Positions 17,696 through 26,036 of a DNA stretch of 52,261 nt are shown in pieces (the first letter of the stretch is position 1; each line of letters opens with the position of its first letter). Made by a program: the position numbers and the translations under genes. The stretch covers positions 1 to 52,261 of the forward strand of contig NZ_NQLA01000020.1 in assembly GCF_002252705.1 (NCBI RefSeq). The letters run 5' to 3'. Below the pieces are notes generated by a model that worked only from the letters and a program-made list of their open reading frames with translations, was not told the origin of the DNA and did not search any database. Source of the DNA: Vulcanococcus limneticus LL (GTDB taxonomy: Bacteria > Cyanobacteriota > Cyanobacteriia > PCC-6307 > Cyanobiaceae).

Positions 17696-18360
17696 ATGAG
17701 CTGTGCCAACCCTGGAAGCCACACCACCCAGCTGCTGCAACACCTGCGACCACACTTTCCCTGGGCCCTTGCCTTCGGGCTCCGCCCCTTCCCAGCCCGA
17801 GCTGGGCTGCGGGTGGTCGGCGGAGTGCTGGCGGTGGGCTTAGCTTACTACCTGTGGGCGCTGGTGGCGATGGCCGGCCAGGCGGCGAATGGGCGCACCG
17901 GCTTCGTGACGCTGGCCAAGCTGCTGCGCAAGCTGCGCTAGAGCTCGGTGCTCAGGGAGGTGTAGAACACCGACGTGCCGCTGGTCTCGCCCACGTCCCA
18001 GCTGCTACTGAGCCTCGGTTTCTGGCCGTGCTCGTCGTCGCGACGCTGGGGCTGCGGCAGAGGCTGTGGGGCCGCGATTCGCGGTGCTGGGCACCACCGG
18101 CCACACCGAGCTCTTCCCGCGCTGGAGCAGCGTGGGTCAGTCGGCCCTGGGGGAGAGCTGGGCGATCCGGGGACTGTTCGCCAACCTGCTCGGCGCCGAG
18201 GTGGAGCCCCTGGCCCGCACGCTCAGGGGTGAGGACGGCGCCAACCAGGGCGCTGCCAGGGCCGCCCTGCCCAGCTGCCCGGCCTACCCCGAGGCCGGCT
18301 CGATCGTGCCCTGGGGAGACCGCTTGCTGGTCTGCCTGGAGACCAACCCCGTCAGGGCGC
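17696..18360 (+). pseudogene. Decayed polytopic membrane protein, possibly the third Gtr-system transferase
   Basis: Three pieces in different plus-strand frames look like remains of one gene. 17696-17941 encodes a hydrophobic segment (VVGGVLAVGLAYYLWALVAM) and stops. Around 18020-18075 another frame reads EPRFLAVLVVATLGLRQRLWG, again membrane-like. 18066-18383 reads VLGTTGHTELFPRWSSVGQ and ends in DRLLVCLETNP, like the soluble tail of a lipid-linked glycosyltransferase. No single frame joins them, so at least two frameshifts or deletions are implied. It abuts gtrA/gtrB. Alternative: 17696-17941 is an intact 81-residue protein. The 738 bases from 17614 to 18351 hold no other supported gene. 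Confidence 0.45.
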
Positions 18361-18741
18361 CGGGCGGAACGCCGCCCGGGTGAGGAGGAACGAGCACCCC
18401 GACCAGACCACGAGGCTGATCAGTCCCACCGCCACCGGCCCGGCCCCCCCAGCCTGCAGCAGAGCCCCCAGTCCCAGACTCAGGGCCAGGCAGAACCCCT
18501 GGATCGCCGCATAGCGAACCATCAGGCCGCAGCGGAACGGCACCCGAAAACTGACCCGGGCATGCAGCACCGCATTGACCAGCAGGCACACTCCTCCCGC
18601 CAGGGCGATGGCCAGGGTCGCCTGACCCGTGAGCCGCCAGCCGAGGGCATAGAGGGCCAGGTAGAGCAGTTCCCCAAGGGCCCCCACCAGCAGGAAGCGG
18701 GGCAGGCTGCCACCGGCCAGCCGCCGCAAGCGGCCGATCAC
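18352..18741 (-). CDS. GtrA-like flippase family membrane protein
   Basis: This 129-residue protein has the GtrA pattern: a basic N-terminus, FLLVGALGELLYLALYALGWRL, a second helix ATLAIALAGGVCLLVNAVL, HARVSFRVPF, and two more helices, giving four membrane segments. In the family such proteins move undecaprenyl- or polyprenyl-phosphate-linked sugars across the inner membrane. It overlaps the GtrB-like gene (ATGA at 18738-18741), so the two are co-translated. The last gene of the long minus-strand glycan locus. Confidence 0.88.
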   Translation of the reverse strand: MIGRLRRLAGGSLPRFLLVGALGELLYLALYALGWRLTGQATLAIALAGGVCLLVNAVLHARVSFRVPFRCGLMVRYAAIQGFCLALSLGLGALLQAGGAGPVAVGLISLVVWSGCSFLLTRAAFRPAP

Positions 18742-19736
18742 GGGGCCACCCCGTCATGGCGGCCCCCGGTTCGATCCAGGGCACCTGGACATTCCACAGC
18801 CCTAAACCGGTCCATGCTGCGGATGAACGACTGGGGCTTGCCGCTGACCGTCAGAAAGATACGGCCGAGGTACTCACCGAGCACGCCGATCAGCAGGCTC
18901 TGGAGCCCGCCGAACAGGGTGATGGCCGAGATCACCGAAAGCCAGCCCGGCACCAGCGTGCCGTGGAGCAGGAACTCCAGCAGCAGCCAGGCCAGAACCG
19001 CCAGACCCACCAAGGCCAGGGCAACCCCCAGCAGCGTGGCCAGCCGCAGGGGCATCAGCGAGAAGCTGGTGAAGATCGTGAGCCAGAGGCGGATCAGCCG
19101 TCGCAGGTTGTAGTTGCTTTCGCCCACGGCCCGGCTGTCGTGGTGCACGTCCAGGCTGCCGATGGCCTGCGTGACCTGGGAAAGCAGGCCATCGATGTAG
19201 GGGTAGGGGCCGGCGTAGACGGCCGCCTGGCGAGCAATCACCCCCGCCACGCAGCGAAAACTGGAGAGATAGAAGCGCTCCGGCAGGTCCAGCAGCCAGT
19301 GGGCCGTGCGGTTGGCGAAGGAACTGCCCAGGTTGCGCCAGCCGGCATGGCGCTTCTGGCGGTAGTCGCCATAGACCACATCCAGCCCCGTGGTGCGGGC
19401 GTGCTGCCAGAGCCGCAGGGCCTCCTCGGGGGGATTCTGAAGGTCGTCGTCGAGGTTCACCACGTAGCGCCCCCTGGCGTGGCGGTAGCCCGTGAGCACC
19501 GCCTGGTGCTCGCCGAAGTTGCGGCTGTGGCGGATCAGCAGGGCGGGCAGCGGCGTCCGCTGCAGGGCAGAGCGCATCTGGACCGCCGTGTCGTCGGGGC
19601 TGCCGTCATCCACGAACACCACCTCCCAGGCCACGCCGGGCTCGAGGGCCGCGAGCCGCTGCACCAGGGCCGCCACACTGCCGGCACTGCGGTAGAGGGG
19701 GATCACCAGGCTGAGCTCGGGATCGGCAGGCGACAT
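18738..19736 (-). CDS. GtrB/ArnC-like polyprenyl-phosphate glycosyltransferase
   Basis: Family GT2, probably charging polyprenyl phosphate with a sugar on the cytoplasmic face. The 332-residue protein has SLVIPLYRSAGSV, VFVDDGSPDDT, the DxD region VVNLDDDLQNPPEE, VYGDYRQKRHAGWRN and a C-terminal pair of membrane helices (about 232-258 and 266-292) followed by GEYLGRIF. This architecture is that of GtrB and ArnC. It is fused by overlap to gtrA. The usual third, serotype-specific transferase may be the broken gene at 17.7-18.4 kb. Confidence 0.92.
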   Translation of the reverse strand: MSPADPELSLVIPLYRSAGSVAALVQRLAALEPGVAWEVVFVDDGSPDDTAVQMRSALQRTPLPALLIRHSRNFGEHQAVLTGYRHARGRYVVNLDDDLQNPPEEALRLWQHARTTGLDVVYGDYRQKRHAGWRNLGSSFANRTAHWLLDLPERFYLSSFRCVAGVIARQAAVYAGPYPYIDGLLSQVTQAIGSLDVHHDSRAVGESNYNLRRLIRLWLTIFTSFSLMPLRLATLLGVALALVGLAVLAWLLLEFLLHGTLVPGWLSVISAITLFGGLQSLLIGVLGEYLGRIFLTVSGKPQSFIRSMDRFRAVECPGALDRTGGRHDGVAP

Positions 19737-19779
19737 GGGGGCGACGAGGGCTGAGGGGGAGGGAGAAGCTGAACGGTGC

Positions 19780-20544
19780 TCAGCGGCGGCGGGCCACCAG
19801 GAACAGGGAACTGCCGAAGGGCAGTGGCAACCAACGGGTCATGCGGGCCTCGGCAACCAGCAGGGCCTGCAACGACCGGTTCAACCAGCGCGGTGGTGGA
19901 CGCAGGTCGGATCCCCCCCGGCTGGCCCCGGCTGGTTCCCGGGCGGAGGGGAGCCAGCGCTCCAGCCGCGCCTGAAGCCACAGCAGGGGCGCCAGCCAGG
20001 AATTCCAGTAGCGCAGATCGCGCACCTCCAGGGCGGCGACGTCCGCGAGCCGGCGCAGCTCGGCCGGGCGAAAGCGGCGGGCACCCATGGTGCGGCGGTC
20101 ATGGTGGCGCTCCAGGCAGGGCAGAGCCGCCACGTTGAGCAGCAGTAGCCCACCGGGTTCCAGCAGGCCGGCCATACCCGCCAGGGCCCGAAGGGGCTCC
20201 ACATCCCGGTGGTACAGCACATCCATGCTCAGCACCACGTCGTAGCGCCGGGGCCAGCCCGCCAGGTCGTTCACCGAGTGGGGCTGCACCGCCAGACCCT
20301 GGACTCGGGCCAACTCCAGGGCCAGGGGGTTCAGATCACAGCCCTCGGCGGCGGCCAGCCAGGGCTGCCCCTGCAGCCGCCGCAGCAGGCCACCGGTGCC
20401 GCAGCCCGCATCGAAGATGCGCAGCGGCCGGCCAAGGCGCCGGGCCTCCTGCTGGAGCAGGACCAGAACCCGCCGGTGCAGACCTCGGAACCACCAGTGC
20501 TCGGCCTCCACCGCTGCCAGGGCCCGGTATTCCGCCGGCTCCAT
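19780..20544 (-). CDS. Class I SAM-dependent methyltransferase
   Basis: This 254-residue protein starts EPAEYRALAAVEAEHWWFRGLHRRV, the AEHWWF motif common to methyltransferases of surface-glycan loci. The SAM loop DAGCGTGG is at about 45-52 and VLSMDVLYHRD forms the post-II region. The ATG at 20544 shares its A with the aminotransferase stop (TGATG), so the start is well supported. It may methylate a sugar or lipid-linked intermediate made with the neighbouring aminotransferase and epimerase. The substrate is unknown. Confidence 0.88.
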   Translation of the reverse strand: MEPAEYRALAAVEAEHWWFRGLHRRVLVLLQQEARRLGRPLRIFDAGCGTGGLLRRLQGQPWLAAAEGCDLNPLALELARVQGLAVQPHSVNDLAGWPRRYDVVLSMDVLYHRDVEPLRALAGMAGLLEPGGLLLLNVAALPCLERHHDRRTMGARRFRPAELRRLADVAALEVRDLRYWNSWLAPLLWLQARLERWLPSAREPAGASRGGSDLRPPPRWLNRSLQALLVAEARMTRWLPLPFGSSLFLVARRR

Positions 20545-21704
20545 CAGCGCCCCTCCACCAGCACCCCACGCAGCGCACGGGCCACCTGCCGCACCTGTCG
20601 GCGTGGCAGGTAGGGGTGCAGGGGCAAGCTGAGGATCCTGGGCAGCAGCGCCTCGGTGTGGGGCAGGGACCAGCGGGAGCCGAAGCGCTCGGCGGCGTAG
20701 GCGTGCTGGTGGCAGGCCAGGGGGTAGTGGAGGCCCGCCGGGATGCCTTGCGCGCGGCAGGCCGCCAGCGCCCGATCGCGCAGGGCGGGGAGCAGCTGCA
20801 CCACATAGAGGTGATAGCTGTGGCGCCACAGCTCACCGTCGCCGGGCAGCCGCAGCGCGGGGAGCTCCGCCAGCTCCTGGCGATACCACTCGGCCACCTG
20901 GCGGCGCTGGGCGATGCGGCGCTCCAGATCGTTGAGCTTGGTCGCCAGCAGCCAGGCCTGAAGTTCATCCAGGCGGCTGTTGACGCCGAACTGCACGGCC
21001 TGTCGGCTGGCATCCCAGCCGTAGAAGCGCAGGCGGCGCAGGTGTTCGGCATCGTCTGGGCTGCGGGCCACCACGGCGCCGCCATCACCGCAGGCGGCCA
21101 GGTTCTTGGTGGGATAGAAGCTGAAGCAGGCGAAGCGCCCGTGGCGCCCCACCGGCTGACCGGCATAGCGGGTACCGCAGGCCTGGGCACAGTCCTCGAT
21201 CAGGGGAATGCCCTGGCGCTCGCACAGCGCGCTGAGCCTCCCCAGATCACAGGCCTCGCCGTAGAGGTGCACGGCGATCACGGCGCGCACGGCCCCGGGG
21301 TGGCTGGCGATGGCCTGCTCGAGGGCCTCGGGGCAGAGCACCGGCCGCTCCGAAGCCAGGTCGATGAACAGGGGCCGCCCCCCCAGCCGCAGCACCGCCG
21401 CCAGGGTGGCGTAGGCGGTATGGGAGGGCAGCGCCACGGCGTCGCCGGGGCCCACCCCCGCCGCCCGCAGGGCCAGCTCCAGCGCATCGGTGCCGTTGGC
21501 GACGCCCACGGCCGACTCTGGGGCGAGGGCGGGGTCGATCCAGGCGGCGAATGCCGCTTCGAAGGCGGCCACGCCAGGCCCCAGGATCACCTGCCCGGAC
21601 GCGACGATTCTGTTCTGGGCCCGGCGCAGCGCCCGGCGGTAGCGCCAGGCCTCCTGCTGGGGAAAGTTGTAGGGATCGAGCCCTGGCAGTCCCAGCAGCC
21701 TCAT
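20544..21704 (-). CDS. DegT/DnrJ/EryC1/StrS-family sugar aminotransferase
   Basis: A PLP enzyme that transfers an amino group, usually from glutamate, to a keto nucleotide sugar. The 386-residue protein has GVANGTDALELAL (phosphate contact), VHLYGEACDLGRL, IEDCAQACGTRY with D171, and FSFYPTKNLAACGDGG with the PLP lysine K200. The start overlaps the epimerase gene (ATGA at 21701-21704) and the stop overlaps the methyltransferase gene. The three genes therefore probably build one methylated amino sugar. Which keto sugar is used cannot be read from sequence alone. Confidence 0.92.
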   Translation of the reverse strand: MRLLGLPGLDPYNFPQQEAWRYRRALRRAQNRIVASGQVILGPGVAAFEAAFAAWIDPALAPESAVGVANGTDALELALRAAGVGPGDAVALPSHTAYATLAAVLRLGGRPLFIDLASERPVLCPEALEQAIASHPGAVRAVIAVHLYGEACDLGRLSALCERQGIPLIEDCAQACGTRYAGQPVGRHGRFACFSFYPTKNLAACGDGGAVVARSPDDAEHLRRLRFYGWDASRQAVQFGVNSRLDELQAWLLATKLNDLERRIAQRRQVAEWYRQELAELPALRLPGDGELWRHSYHLYVVQLLPALRDRALAACRAQGIPAGLHYPLACHQHAYAAERFGSRWSLPHTEALLPRILSLPLHPYLPRRQVRQVARALRGVLVEGR

Positions 21705-22798
21705 CGGTAAGCGGGCAGATGGCTGCCGTAAAAGGCCAGCGTGCGCTCCAGGGTCTGGCGCAGGCTGCGTCGGGGCCGCCAGCCCGTGGCCGCCGTGAAG
21801 CGCTGGTGGCAGGAGTAGTAGTCGCCGATGTCGATGCGCTGGCGCTCAGTCGGGTAGGGGGTCACCTGGAGCCTGCCACTGCCATGCAGGTCGATCAGCA
21901 ACTCCGCCAGTTCCCGCAGCGACAGCCTCTCCCCGTGGCCGAGGTTGAAGGGCGTCGGCGCCAGGTCCCGCCGCGCCCCCGCCAGCAGCAACGCATCGAC
22001 CACGTCCTCCACGTCGTTGAAGTCCCGCAGCTGCTGGCCACCCCACACCTCGATCGGATCGCCCTCCAGCAGGCGGCGGATCCAGATCCCCACAAAGGTC
22101 TGGCGGGCGTCCTTGACCCGCATGCGCGGGCCGATGGTGTTGGTGAGCCGCAGCACGGACGTGCTGAGGCCATGGACCTGGGCGTAGAGCTGGTGGTAGA
22201 GCTCGGCGGACAGCTTGTTGATGCCGTTCACATCCACCGGTTGGGTGGGGTGGGCCTCATCCACCGGCAGGTAGCGGGGCCGGCCGTAGAGCTGGCGGGT
22301 GCTGGCGAACACGATCCGGGCCTCGGGATTGCTGGCCCGACAGATCTCCAGCAGGCTGAGCTGGGCGGTGCAGTTGATCTCCAGATCGGTATGGGGATCG
22401 CGCATCGAATCCAGGTGGCTGGTCTGGCCCGCCAGGTTGAAGATCACCTCCTGGCCCCGCACCAGCGCCTCCAGCGAGAAGCGGTCGCGGATGTCGGAGA
22501 GGTTGATCCGCAGCCGATCCTCATAGCCGGCGATGTTGGCCAGGTTGCCGCCGTATTCCGGGATCAGGCTGTCGATCAGCGTCACGCGCGCACCGAACTC
22601 GGCCAGCCGGATCGCCAGGGTGGAGCCGATGAAACCCAGGCCACCGGTGATCAGAATCTGCCGCCCCCGCCAGGTGTCGGCCGCGGGGATGGCCGCGTCG
22701 GCCGCCAGTGCATTGACAGGGGCCAGGGCCAAGGGGATGGCCTGATCAGGAGCCGCGTCGGGCTGGGTTTCGGCGGCAGCCACGGACAGACTCGTCAA
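21701..22798 (-). CDS. NAD-dependent epimerase/dehydratase with unusual active site
   Basis: A 365-residue extended short-chain dehydrogenase acting on a nucleotide sugar. The first 45 residues are alanine/proline-rich, after which GGLGFIG (52-58) binds NAD. VFASTRQLYG supplies the Ser/Thr, but where the family has Y-x3-K this protein reads N191-GIN-K195: the catalytic tyrosine is Asn. Downstream RLTNTIGPRMRVKDARQTF and VWGGQQLRDFNDVEDVVDAL are intact. I recall similar VNGINK sequences in other glycan loci, so this may be a family trait and not a mutation. It begins an overlapping three-gene unit with the aminotransferase and methyltransferase. Confidence 0.85.
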   Translation of the reverse strand: MTSLSVAAAETQPDAAPDQAIPLALAPVNALAADAAIPAADTWRGRQILITGGLGFIGSTLAIRLAEFGARVTLIDSLIPEYGGNLANIAGYEDRLRINLSDIRDRFSLEALVRGQEVIFNLAGQTSHLDSMRDPHTDLEINCTAQLSLLEICRASNPEARIVFASTRQLYGRPRYLPVDEAHPTQPVDVNGINKLSAELYHQLYAQVHGLSTSVLRLTNTIGPRMRVKDARQTFVGIWIRRLLEGDPIEVWGGQQLRDFNDVEDVVDALLLAGARRDLAPTPFNLGHGERLSLRELAELLIDLHGSGRLQVTPYPTERQRIDIGDYYSCHQRFTAATGWRPRRSLRQTLERTLAFYGSHLPAYR

Positions 22799-22846
22799 GG
22801 GGGATTGTGGGCAACCCCAAATCCATTCTCAAGTATCCGGCGCTAC

Positions 22847-24013
22847 CTAGGCCGGGCGGGATGAAGGGCGCCGCTCCGCCGCCACCCGCTCCACCAGCCC
22901 CGCCACCGCCTCCAGGTGGTGACCCACGGTGAAGGCCGAACCGGCCCGCAGCGCCGCCGCCCGCCCCAGCCGCTCGGCCAGGGCCGGATCGGCCGCCAGC
23001 CGGGCGATGGCCGCCGCCATGCCGGCCACATCGCCCTCATCCACCAGCAGGCCGGTCTCCCCATCAAGCACCACCTCGGGGATGCCGGCATGGCGGGTGG
23101 AGACCACCGGCAGGCCACTCAGCTGGGCCTCCATCACCGACACCGGCGAGCCCTCGCTGTCGCCATCGGGGGCCACCAGGGAGTGCTGCAGGAAGGCGCG
23201 GCTGGTGCGCATGCGAGCGGCCACCTCGGCGGGGCTGCACAGACCGGGGAGCTGCACCTGATCCTGCAGGCCCAGCTCCCGCACCAGCTCGCGGGCAGCA
23301 GCCAGCAGCGGGCCATCGCCCACCATCACCAGCCGTAGCCCGGTGGCCTGGCCATGCGGTAGCTGCTCCAAGGCGGCGGCGAAGGCCCGGATCGTCAGCA
23401 AGGGCCCCTTCTTGGCCACAAATCGCCCTACCGCCAGAAAGGTGGGTGGCGCCTGGCCCGGAGCGGCCCCATGGAACAGGCCGGCATCGGCCCCGCAGGG
23501 ACTCACCACCAGGCGATCGGCGGGGGCCCCGAGCTCCAGCAGGGTGCGGCGCATCGGTTCCGACTTCGCCACCACCCCCGCCGCGAGACCCAGCAGGCGC
23601 CGGTAGCGCTCCCGCAGGGGGACCAGGCGGCTGCGGGCCGAGGCATCGGAGCCGTGGAACTGCACCACCAGGGGGATGCCGGTCCAGGCCGCCGCCTCCA
23701 TCATCCGCACGGCGTGAAAGCCGAATTCGGCGATCAGGGCATCGGGCCGGTGGCGCCGGCAGAGGGCCCAAGCCACCAGCGAGGGCGGCAGGGTGCCGGC
23801 CCGGCGCAGGCCGAGCCTGTAGAGCGCCTTGCTGAGCAGCACCGAGGCGGCATAGGCGCCCTGCCACGGCCGCTTCCAGGAGAGGTCATCGCCGAAATAG
23901 GCGATGGTGTCGAAGGGGAGGCCCCGCAGATTCGCCCGGATGAAGGTTTCCGAGGGGGCCTGGGCCGACGGCACGAACGCCAGCAGGCGCAGCCGCGGAT
24001 CGGAGCGGGTCAT
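22847..24013 (-). CDS. Family GT4 glycosyltransferase
   Basis: A retaining GT-B glycosyltransferase of 388 residues. It has FVPSAQAPSETFIRANL at the N-terminus, VQFHGSDAS in the acceptor half, FLAVGRFVAKKGPLLTIRAF at the domain linker, and the donor-binding EGSPVSVMEAQLSGLPVVST with the E-x7-E pair. No membrane helix is evident. The start overlaps the upstream GT4 gene (ATGA at 24010-24013). It adds one sugar of the repeat unit; donor unknown. Confidence 0.9.
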   Translation of the reverse strand: MTRSDPRLRLLAFVPSAQAPSETFIRANLRGLPFDTIAYFGDDLSWKRPWQGAYAASVLLSKALYRLGLRRAGTLPPSLVAWALCRRHRPDALIAEFGFHAVRMMEAAAWTGIPLVVQFHGSDASARSRLVPLRERYRRLLGLAAGVVAKSEPMRRTLLELGAPADRLVVSPCGADAGLFHGAAPGQAPPTFLAVGRFVAKKGPLLTIRAFAAALEQLPHGQATGLRLVMVGDGPLLAAARELVRELGLQDQVQLPGLCSPAEVAARMRTSRAFLQHSLVAPDGDSEGSPVSVMEAQLSGLPVVSTRHAGIPEVVLDGETGLLVDEGDVAGMAAAIARLAADPALAERLGRAAALRAGSAFTVGHHLEAVAGLVERVAAERRPSSRPA

Positions 24014-25185
24014 GGCGTGGCGGCGGAGGGCGAGGAGGAGGCGGGGAGCGGGGCGGCCGCGGACGGGGACACGGGCTGGAGCCAGGGGGCGAGGGCGGCC
24101 AGGAACTGGCCGCGGATCGCGGCTTCGGCGAAGCGCTGCCGCACGGCCAGGGCCCCGTGGCCGAGCCGCCGCCGCAGCTCGGGGTCATCGATCAACGCCT
24201 CCAGAGCCGCCATCAGCTCAGAGACCCCCGAGCCGGCCGGGAGCAACCAGCCGTTCTGGCCGTGGGCGATCAACTCGGCGGGGCCGGTGGGGCAGTCGAT
24301 CGCCAGGCAGGGGCAGCCGCTGGCCATCGCCTCCAGCAGCACGTTGGGGATGCCCTCGAAGCGGGAACTGAGCACGAACAGTTCGGCGCGGGCATACCAC
24401 TCCGCCAGGTTGCCGACCCGCCCCGGCAGCAGCGGCGCCGCCACGCCGGCAGGCAGGGCAGGCCAACCGGTGGGCCAGGCCTCCGTGGGCAGCCCGGCGA
24501 TCGCCAGCCGCCAGCCCGGCCGCCGTGCGGCCACCGCGGCGAAGGCCGGCACCAGCAGGTCGAAGCCCTTCTGGTGAGGCTTGGTGCCCACCGCCAGCAC
24601 CAGGCGCTCCTCGGGCTCCAGCAGACCGGCGGGGTCGACCCGGGGCGGGTGCTCGGGCAGGGGCCAGGGGATGGCGTTGGCCAGCACTGCGGTGCGGGCC
24701 GTCAGCCGCCGCTGGCGTAGCCAGGTGGCGATCGCCTCGGTCTGCACCAGATGCAGGGCCGCCCGCGGATAGGTGAGCCGCCGCAGCCAGCGCCAGGGCA
24801 GGGCCAGGGGGGTGGCCCCGGGGAAGATCCGCTCCGCCACCACCACCGGCAGGGCGCCATTCCAAGCGGCCAGCAGCAGTTTCACCGCCGGCAGGGTGGT
24901 CATGCCGAGGGCCAGATCGAAGTGCTCGGCCTGGAGCAGCCGGCGCAGCCGCCACACCCGCAGCGGGAACACCAGGGGCCCCAGCCGCTCCAGCGGCCCG
25001 GGCAGGGGCGGCTCATGGCGGCGCTCCAGGCCGGCGGGCAGGGGGTAGAAGTCGGCGCCGGCCCGGCCGGGGGTGAGCAGCACCACCCCATGGCCCGCCG
25101 CCAGCAGCCAGCGGGCGAATTGCAGGGCCACCCGCTCGGCTCCGCCGGTGCGCAGGGAATGGATGGCGATCAGCACCCTGGCCAT
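24010..25185 (-). CDS. Family GT4 glycosyltransferase (GalNAc transferase-like)
   Basis: The 391-residue protein starts RVLIAIHSLRTGGAERVAL, the GGAE glycine loop of GT4 enzymes. It has VVVAERIFPGATP, LAVGTKPHQKGFDLL and FVLSSRFEGIPNVLLEAMASG with E-x7-E. The last 25 residues are Ala/Ser/Pro-rich. The motif order resembles PglA/PglH-type HexNAc transferases, but the donor is not determined. ATG 25185 was chosen; the longer frame to 26010 is a shadow of the next gene. It overlaps the downstream GT4 gene. Confidence 0.9.
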   Translation of the reverse strand: MARVLIAIHSLRTGGAERVALQFARWLLAAGHGVVLLTPGRAGADFYPLPAGLERRHEPPLPGPLERLGPLVFPLRVWRLRRLLQAEHFDLALGMTTLPAVKLLLAAWNGALPVVVAERIFPGATPLALPWRWLRRLTYPRAALHLVQTEAIATWLRQRRLTARTAVLANAIPWPLPEHPPRVDPAGLLEPEERLVLAVGTKPHQKGFDLLVPAFAAVAARRPGWRLAIAGLPTEAWPTGWPALPAGVAAPLLPGRVGNLAEWYARAELFVLSSRFEGIPNVLLEAMASGCPCLAIDCPTGPAELIAHGQNGWLLPAGSGVSELMAALEALIDDPELRRRLGHGALAVRQRFAEAAIRGQFLAALAPWLQPVSPSAAAPLPASSSPSAATP

Positions 25186-25190
25186 GGCGA

Positions 25191-26036
25191 TCAGGCCCCC
25201 TGCCCCTGGCCGGCAGCCTGCCAGAAGGCCCCCAGGCCCGCCCGCAGCTCCGGCGTGTCGACGTTGAGGATCGCCAGCAGGGGCGCACCGCTCTCCAGGT
25301 CCGCCAGCAGCCCCTCCAGAAAACCGAGGTGATCCTCCGGGGCCCTGCTGCTGCGGTGCCGCGGCCGGGCTGCCTCGGCCACGAGGCGCTCCAGGTCCAG
25401 GCGCAGGTCCTGGGGGGCCGCGGGGGCCTGCAGGGCCAGGCAGCGGCCGAAGTTGCTCATCAACCGCAGGCTCACATCCGCCGGCAGGCGATCGAAGTCG
25501 AGGCGGGCCAGCAGGGCGTGGGCCCAGGGGCCGATGGCGGCCAGCGACTGCAGATCCTTCAGAAGCAGCGCCAGGTGCAGCAGGGCCGCCCGGCTGGAGA
25601 TCAGCCGCTTGAGCCGGTTCTCGCGGTTGCGGCGGCGGCAGCGCAGCGTGGCCGGATCGGCCTCCAGTTCGGCCACGGCCCGCTCCAGGCCGCCCTGCAG
25701 CTCCCGGGCCAGGGCCTGGTCGCCGCTGGCGGCGGCGCGGTACGCCAGGCTCACGGCGGCATAGGCCCGGTGGTGGCGACGGAAGCCCTCGCCGGCGGCG
25801 ATGCCCCGCAGCAGGGCCGCCGCGGTGGCCTCGTCCGTGGGGCGCGCGGCCCGGCGGAACAGCAGGGTTTCCATCGGGGCATGCCAGCGATAGCGACCCG
25901 TCAGTGTCTCGAGGGAGGCCAGGGCAGCGGCGGCATCGCCCTGCCCCAGGGCGGCGTGGGCCTCCGCCTCCATGGCCAGCACAATCCGGCGGGAGCGGAC
26001 GCGCAGCCATAGCGGCCGGCCGCGGGCCTCAGCCAC
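25191..26036 (-). CDS. Helical protein of unknown function in the glycan locus
   Basis: This 281-residue protein is almost entirely predicted helix, with alternating Ala/Leu and Arg and segments like AEAHAALGQGDAAAALASLETL (split here by eye into two helices) that recall tetratricopeptide-like hairpins. There is no signal peptide, membrane segment or catalytic motif. Its start overlaps the upstream glycosyltransferase by 8 bases and its stop is 5 bases before the next, so it is certainly part of the operon. A scaffold or regulatory partner of the glycosyltransferases is one possibility. I do not recognise the family. Confidence 0.7.
   Translation of the reverse strand: MAEARGRPLWLRVRSRRIVLAMEAEAHAALGQGDAAAALASLETLTGRYRWHAPMETLLFRRAARPTDEATAAALLRGIAAGEGFRRHHRAYAAVSLAYRAAASGDQALARELQGGLERAVAELEADPATLRCRRRNRENRLKRLISSRAALLHLALLLKDLQSLAAIGPWAHALLARLDFDRLPADVSLRLMSNFGRCLALQAPAAPQDLRLDLERLVAEAARPRHRSSRAPEDHLGFLEGLLADLESGAPLLAILNVDTPELRAGLGAFWQAAGQGQGA

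Noticed and set aside
17938-18010. Minus-strand tail ending at 17938 (SWDVGETSGTSVFY...)
   Set aside because: Looks protein-like for about 25 residues but has no continuation upstream; too short to call a gene, and competes with the plus-strand remnant.
25186-26010. Fusion of a 275-residue N-terminal domain to the GT4 protein at 24010-25185
   Set aside because: The extra part is Pro/Gly/Arg-rich shadow sequence of the helical protein gene; the GT4 glycine loop starts right at ATG 25185.
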